Shown in pieces: positions 60,121-64,000 of a DNA stretch of 64,000 nucleotides. The notes under the pieces are model-generated. The model was not told where the DNA came from and did no database searches. It saw nothing but the letters and a program-made list of their open reading frames with translations. The DNA is from Escarpia spicata. Its lineage: Eukaryota; Annelida; Polychaeta; Sabellida; Siboglinidae. Position 1 is the first letter of the stretch; each line of letters starts with the position of its first letter. The translations under genes and the position numbers were made by a program. The DNA is taken from the NCBI GenBank assembly GCA_963995525.1, contig OZ023213.1, forward strand, positions 48,723,925 through 48,787,924, in the 5' to 3' direction.

Positions 60121-62692
60121 AGCGCCAGTTGTGTGCTCTCCCAACCAAAACATATTGGATGGAACACTCCGCCCTTCGTGTAGCAGCAATCCTTGAAGCA
60201 GGACGTACTGCAGATTTTCACGACTGGGCCCGGGACCACAACAGCACGGGTAGACATTATGCCACGGACTTCTGGAACATTCCATGTTTCGATCTCATCC
60301 TTGCAGTCCTGGATGACTTCGAGGGTTATCTCCAGAAGGGACATGGTCGTGTTACTAGCACGAATTGCGTGGCAGAACTCTTGGCTCGTGGTGATTACTC
60401 TTCCAGCTTTCACCAGGTTGTCAGCCTTCCTTTTCATGCCACCACCCACTCCGTCACAGGGGCCTTTCTCGTGGCCAGCCTCCATCCAAGTCTACGAAGC
60501 TCTAAGACTGAACAGTGATGGAAATTTTGCAACTAGGGCACATATTGTGCGGTTCCGGTACTGCGAAGTTGGTGAGTCTGTGATGAAGTGCAGAGTCGAC
60601 AGTTCCGGAAGGATGTCCTTGACTTCCTTCATCAGCGCTTTGATGAAAACAAAAGTTGTCGACACAGAGTGAGCAGTGACACTTGTAATACCCACATAGC
60701 TGTTGGCACAAAGCTTGCCGTCCTGCTTGAAGTGTACCACCATTGGGTGTATGGTCACCTGGGACTTGCCATAGTATACTGCCGTTATTTCGTCCTGGTA
60801 TCTGCACACCCAGTTTTCAGCATAGTCCATCTGGACCGTTGCCTCCGTCTTTTCCGCCATGGACCGCTTCAAGATGCGGATCTGGTGATATTGGGTAGTC
60901 ACCCGGTGACAGTGCTCACGGAACTCAGCCATGCCGGATATGAATCGGTCAGTGAAGTCTCTCGTAGTTTGTACAACTTGGGTCAGTTTCACCTTCTTGA
61001 AGACTCTGCCCTTGTGTTCAACACCTTGGACTTGCCATGTTCGGTACTGAACTCCTGTCATTGAGAGGCCTTCAAGTTTTCCCCGGATTTCCAGGTCGGT
61101 CATCTCGACCAGCAGCGCGGGAGATTGAGGCAGCACTTTTACGGCTTCGACCATCAATGCCACATTGGCATGGCGTTGGCAGAGACATTGGCGTCTCTGT
61201 GTGTATTTGGTGAGGTGGATGTTCTTTGGCCTTGCCAGACAGAAGACAGTCGGGGACATTTTCAGTTCAGGAAACTGGCTGAGGAATTTCCGGTGTAGGT
61301 TTGCAAGTGTGTCCGTCAAGCCAAAGGTGCCTGTTCCTCGAACATAGAATTTTTTGACGGCAACTTGTAGCTGTTTTCTGGCTTTTTCAGAAACTCTGCA
61401 ACCACCGTCCTATGGGATCGTGCGATCGATGACCTCTTGTTGACGATGTAGACACGAGAGAGTGCAATTGTCTTGCTGAGGACTTTGGCCATGCGGCGAA
61501 TTGATCTTCTGTCAGCAAATAAAGCCCTCTTGACTTTCATTGGTGCTTTCTTAAAACGGGACACTGTTTCTGTCAAGGGGAGCAATGTGTTTTGCGCTCC
61601 ACCCTTGGTGAGACGTCGACAGCTTTGAGGAGCTCTATTGCTGCATGTTCAGGTGATGATAATAGTGGTGACGTTAGTGCTGCTGCCTTCAAGATCAGAA
61701 AGTCTGACTTTGTCAGTGTAGCACAAAGTCTTTTGTCCTCCTTGTCCTTTTCTTCTAATGCCTTCTTCAGCTGCCTGATCTTCGGATGTTTGCTGAAAAG
61801 AAACTTTACCACCAAGCTGAAAAAAGAAATACGGCTCATTATAATTTATTAGATATACATGTACATGTATAAGAATGACATGAAATTTAATTAATTAACT
61901 GGCGGGTAGTATCATGTGAAAGGAAACTTACTTCCTATCCGTGCCATTTGGGCGCCTCCTTCTCAATGGGATCTCGATGACCTCGGGCTCATGGCCAGCT
62001 AGTCTGGCCGACTGCCGTCCGGCAGCTGCGTTGGCAGCAGCTTTCACTGTAAGACAAAACATGTATAACAGTACTTCTGTGACGTTGCCGCGGGTATATT
62101 TATAATATATTGGTATACCTATGAATCTACATGAAACGTTTACATGTTTACAGACGGTTGATATTTGTTTGGATTGTGATATGAGTCAATATTTATATTT
62201 CTACAAATTACGTTTTCAAAGTAAATATTTTATTATATCTATAAACATAACAAAAAATATATCACGATGCTCTCTCGCCCGGAAGGCCTGCAAGTTCCGG
62301 TTCTTCCGTGCTCTATAAGCTGCCAGCTTCTCGGGGAGCATCAAGGCAGCATGCTTCCGGTTCTCCTTGAGTAAAGTAAAACGGTATTGTAAGAAAAAGA
62401 AAAAAAAAATTCTATAGTTAGACATGTTAGGCTAAAACCAAGAATTACCACGAGTTCTGAATGTTATGATCAATCATTTCTGATAGATAGGCCAGAACAG
62501 ATGAATATTAATTACATAATGTTATCTAACAATAAACAACTGAATGGCTGAAGCAATCACTTACACGTGCTTTCTCCGCCTCCGAGGCCCGCCACGTGAT
62601 GTCGTTTCTCTTCATATGCCGATACTTCAGGGACCGCAGCTTGTCAGCCTCCTTCTGGGCTACTGTCTTGACCCGCTTGCCCATCCCCAGGT
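60099..62692 (-). pseudogene. Spliced DDE-type transposase gene (superfamily not assigned)
   Basis: Minus-strand exons join in phase: 62692-62565 (ATG at 62684; KRVKTVAQKEADKLRSLKYR), 62365-62266 (ENRKHAALMLPEKLAAYRAR), 62046-61932 (Ala-rich, IEIPLRRRRPNG), then from 61816 (KIRQLKKALEEKDKEDKRL, coiled coil). The last exon carries a Cys/His-containing part (CLARPKNIH, CLCQRHANVAL) and an RNase-H-like core: Asp in VQMDYAENW (about 60828), Asp in FITDSPTSQYRNR (about 60575) and Glu in WMEAGHEKGPCDGVGG (about 60475). The HxKGxxDGxGG motif recurs in transposon proteins of many invertebrates. Breaks: a frame change near 61605, one at an A6 run near 61350, and TAG at 60494-60492 just before the Glu motif. 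The plus-strand frame 59868-60518 is its antisense. Confidence 0.7.
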
Positions 62693-64000
62693 CTGAAAAA
62701 TAAGTTTTAACATGTGTATTCAGTACATACCTAAAATGGTGAAACCGTACGTCACCCGAAACAGTACGTCGAACATGTGTTTAAAACACTTTATATTGCA
62801 TATATACAGTTGAAATGAAGTTTGGCAGCACCTATGACGTATAAAGATTGGCTTTTGCCACAAAAATACTATACTTAGACGAATACAAGTGCATTACACA
62901 TTGTAATGTGAATGCTTATCATCAAAATAAATGTCGTCCGTTTTTGTGCATCACTTTCCAGTCTGAACAAGTGAATGCGGTTGTAATTTTATTCTATCAA
63001 CAATATATGTGCTTAGTTTACCCATTATGTCAATAAAAAGCATTATTAGAATTATGATATTGTTTCAATAAGGATATAGTCCTTACACTTCTAAAACGGT
63101 GAAACCGTACGTCTCCCGAAACCGTACGTCTCATTTCTTTACACTTTTCTGTTCCCGCGCAAACACTGTAAATCACCGATTATCACCCCGCGCGACGATG
63201 CAGGCACACTATATATTGAGAACCATTACCAAATGACCCATTAACGGACATAAATAACCTTTGTGCATGGTTCCATCTTTACTATAGTAGCCCGTGACTT
63301 CAGTGAATATTACAAAATATGTAGTATCATAAAAATACTTACTTTATAGCAGAATCAGGAACGTTGTGAAGTACCGCTGTTTCCTGTTTTCGCTTGGCGT
63401 CATCTGTTTCCCGAAAATAGCGATAGATGAGGTGACTGGGCCGATGAACCAACTGGCTGTTAGAGCCGACGTACGGTTGCAAAGACCCATAAAAGCAAAA
63501 TAAATTGAAGGGAAATGTATCTACAAATCACAATTTTGTCGTATAGTTACCTTGTTATATGTTATTTATGACCAATTAATATTACTTACTAATCTACAAA
63601 TCTCTGCTTACAATGCGTATTCAAACTTGCGATGTACGGTTTCATCAAAAACTTCCTCAAATCGGTTTCGTCGCTCAACACAATTTATTAGCCAACACTT
63701 TTGGTTTAAAACAGCACAGGACCTATGTATCCAGCTGTGGCATCAAGTTGAGTGTGAAATCTGTGCTATTTAATGAACTGTTGTACTGCATTTTCCTATA
63801 TGAATGACTGCAGACGGACGGTTTCAGAAAATTTCCTCAAAATAAAAATAATCAGGAAAAATCAGAGTTTTGACCTGAAGTTTAAATTTGTTGACCAATA
63901 ATGCCTGAGACATCGACCTTCATTGCCAAACATTAACTGTATACCTTGCATATGTTGTTCGAATAATACAATGCGTTTTAAAGTACTGATGACATATATT

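Larger units (their letters stand above)
59250..63830 (-). mobile_element. DNA transposon with DDE transposase and GTACGGTTTC subterminal motifs (limits approximate)
   Basis: A spliced transposase-like gene (60099-62692, minus) is flanked on both sides by a short motif: GTACGGTTTC at 59253, 59436, 59605, 59623 and 63634, variants at 63471 and 63816, and the inverted GAAACCGTAC at 62741 and 63101 with variants at 62758 and 63118. None was noticed elsewhere in the window. Clusters on both flanks fit subterminal transposase-binding repeats. Exact ends and target duplication were not found; the right end may lie beyond the window. Confidence 0.6.

Noticed and set aside
59868..60518. 216-codon Pro-rich plus-strand frame
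   Set aside because: First half is pyrimidine-rich low complexity and the second half is antisense to the transposase.

Overview
This is metazoan nuclear DNA. It is AT-rich, has introns and long (GT)n, (TA)n and (TTC)n microsatellites, and carries many non-LTR retrotransposon families plus one large self-synthesising DNA transposon. A split DEG/ENaC channel gene confirms an animal host. An aquatic invertebrate is likely from the repeat families; I cannot name the phylum from sequence alone.

Layout. 1-2757: decayed LINE. 2778-28456: a 25.7 kb Maverick/Polinton (adintovirus-like) provirus with very long terminal inverted repeats (TIRs: left arm 2778-9340 including later insertions, right arm 25666-28456). 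Its left arm was invaded by an L2/CR1-like LINE, which was itself hit by an LTR retroelement now left as a solo LTR (3846-5395, TSD GCGAC). A second LINE (9725-12535) lies just inside the left arm. The core, all on the plus strand, holds a Pro/Thr/Ala-rich zinc-finger exon cassette (12665-15145), protein-primed DNA polymerase B (15258-19043), a stray protease fragment, and then a tightly packed cluster: deleted packaging ATPase, small basic protein, finger-fused conserved protein, membrane protein, penton-like minor capsid protein, small basic protein, major capsid protein, adenain-like protease. Most of these genes carry stops or frameshifts. The major capsid gene is nearly intact. No integrase was found.

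28456-40304: six phase-compatible minus-strand exons of a DEG/ENaC channel. They appear to start with a coiled-coil exon and include the His-Gly motif, TM1, the FPAVTICN motif and the first extracellular cysteines. The C-terminal half is not in the window, so the Polinton probably sits in a downstream intron of this gene. Its introns hold a hAT relic with a LINE inside it, a non-autonomous DNA transposon and a Penelope-like fragment.

40985-59250: a transposon graveyard. One LINE is split by a 5.5 kb element with CCCC...GGGG ends and dense subterminal repeats. Two further LINE relics, isolated ORF1 pieces and tandem repeats follow. 59250-63830: a DNA transposon with a five-part, spliced DDE-type transposase gene on the minus strand, flanked by about eleven copies of a GTACGGTTTC motif.

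The Polinton genes together would copy (PolB), package (ATPase), encapsidate (capsid proteins) and mature (protease) a linear dsDNA genome. In this copy the set is broken and probably inactive.
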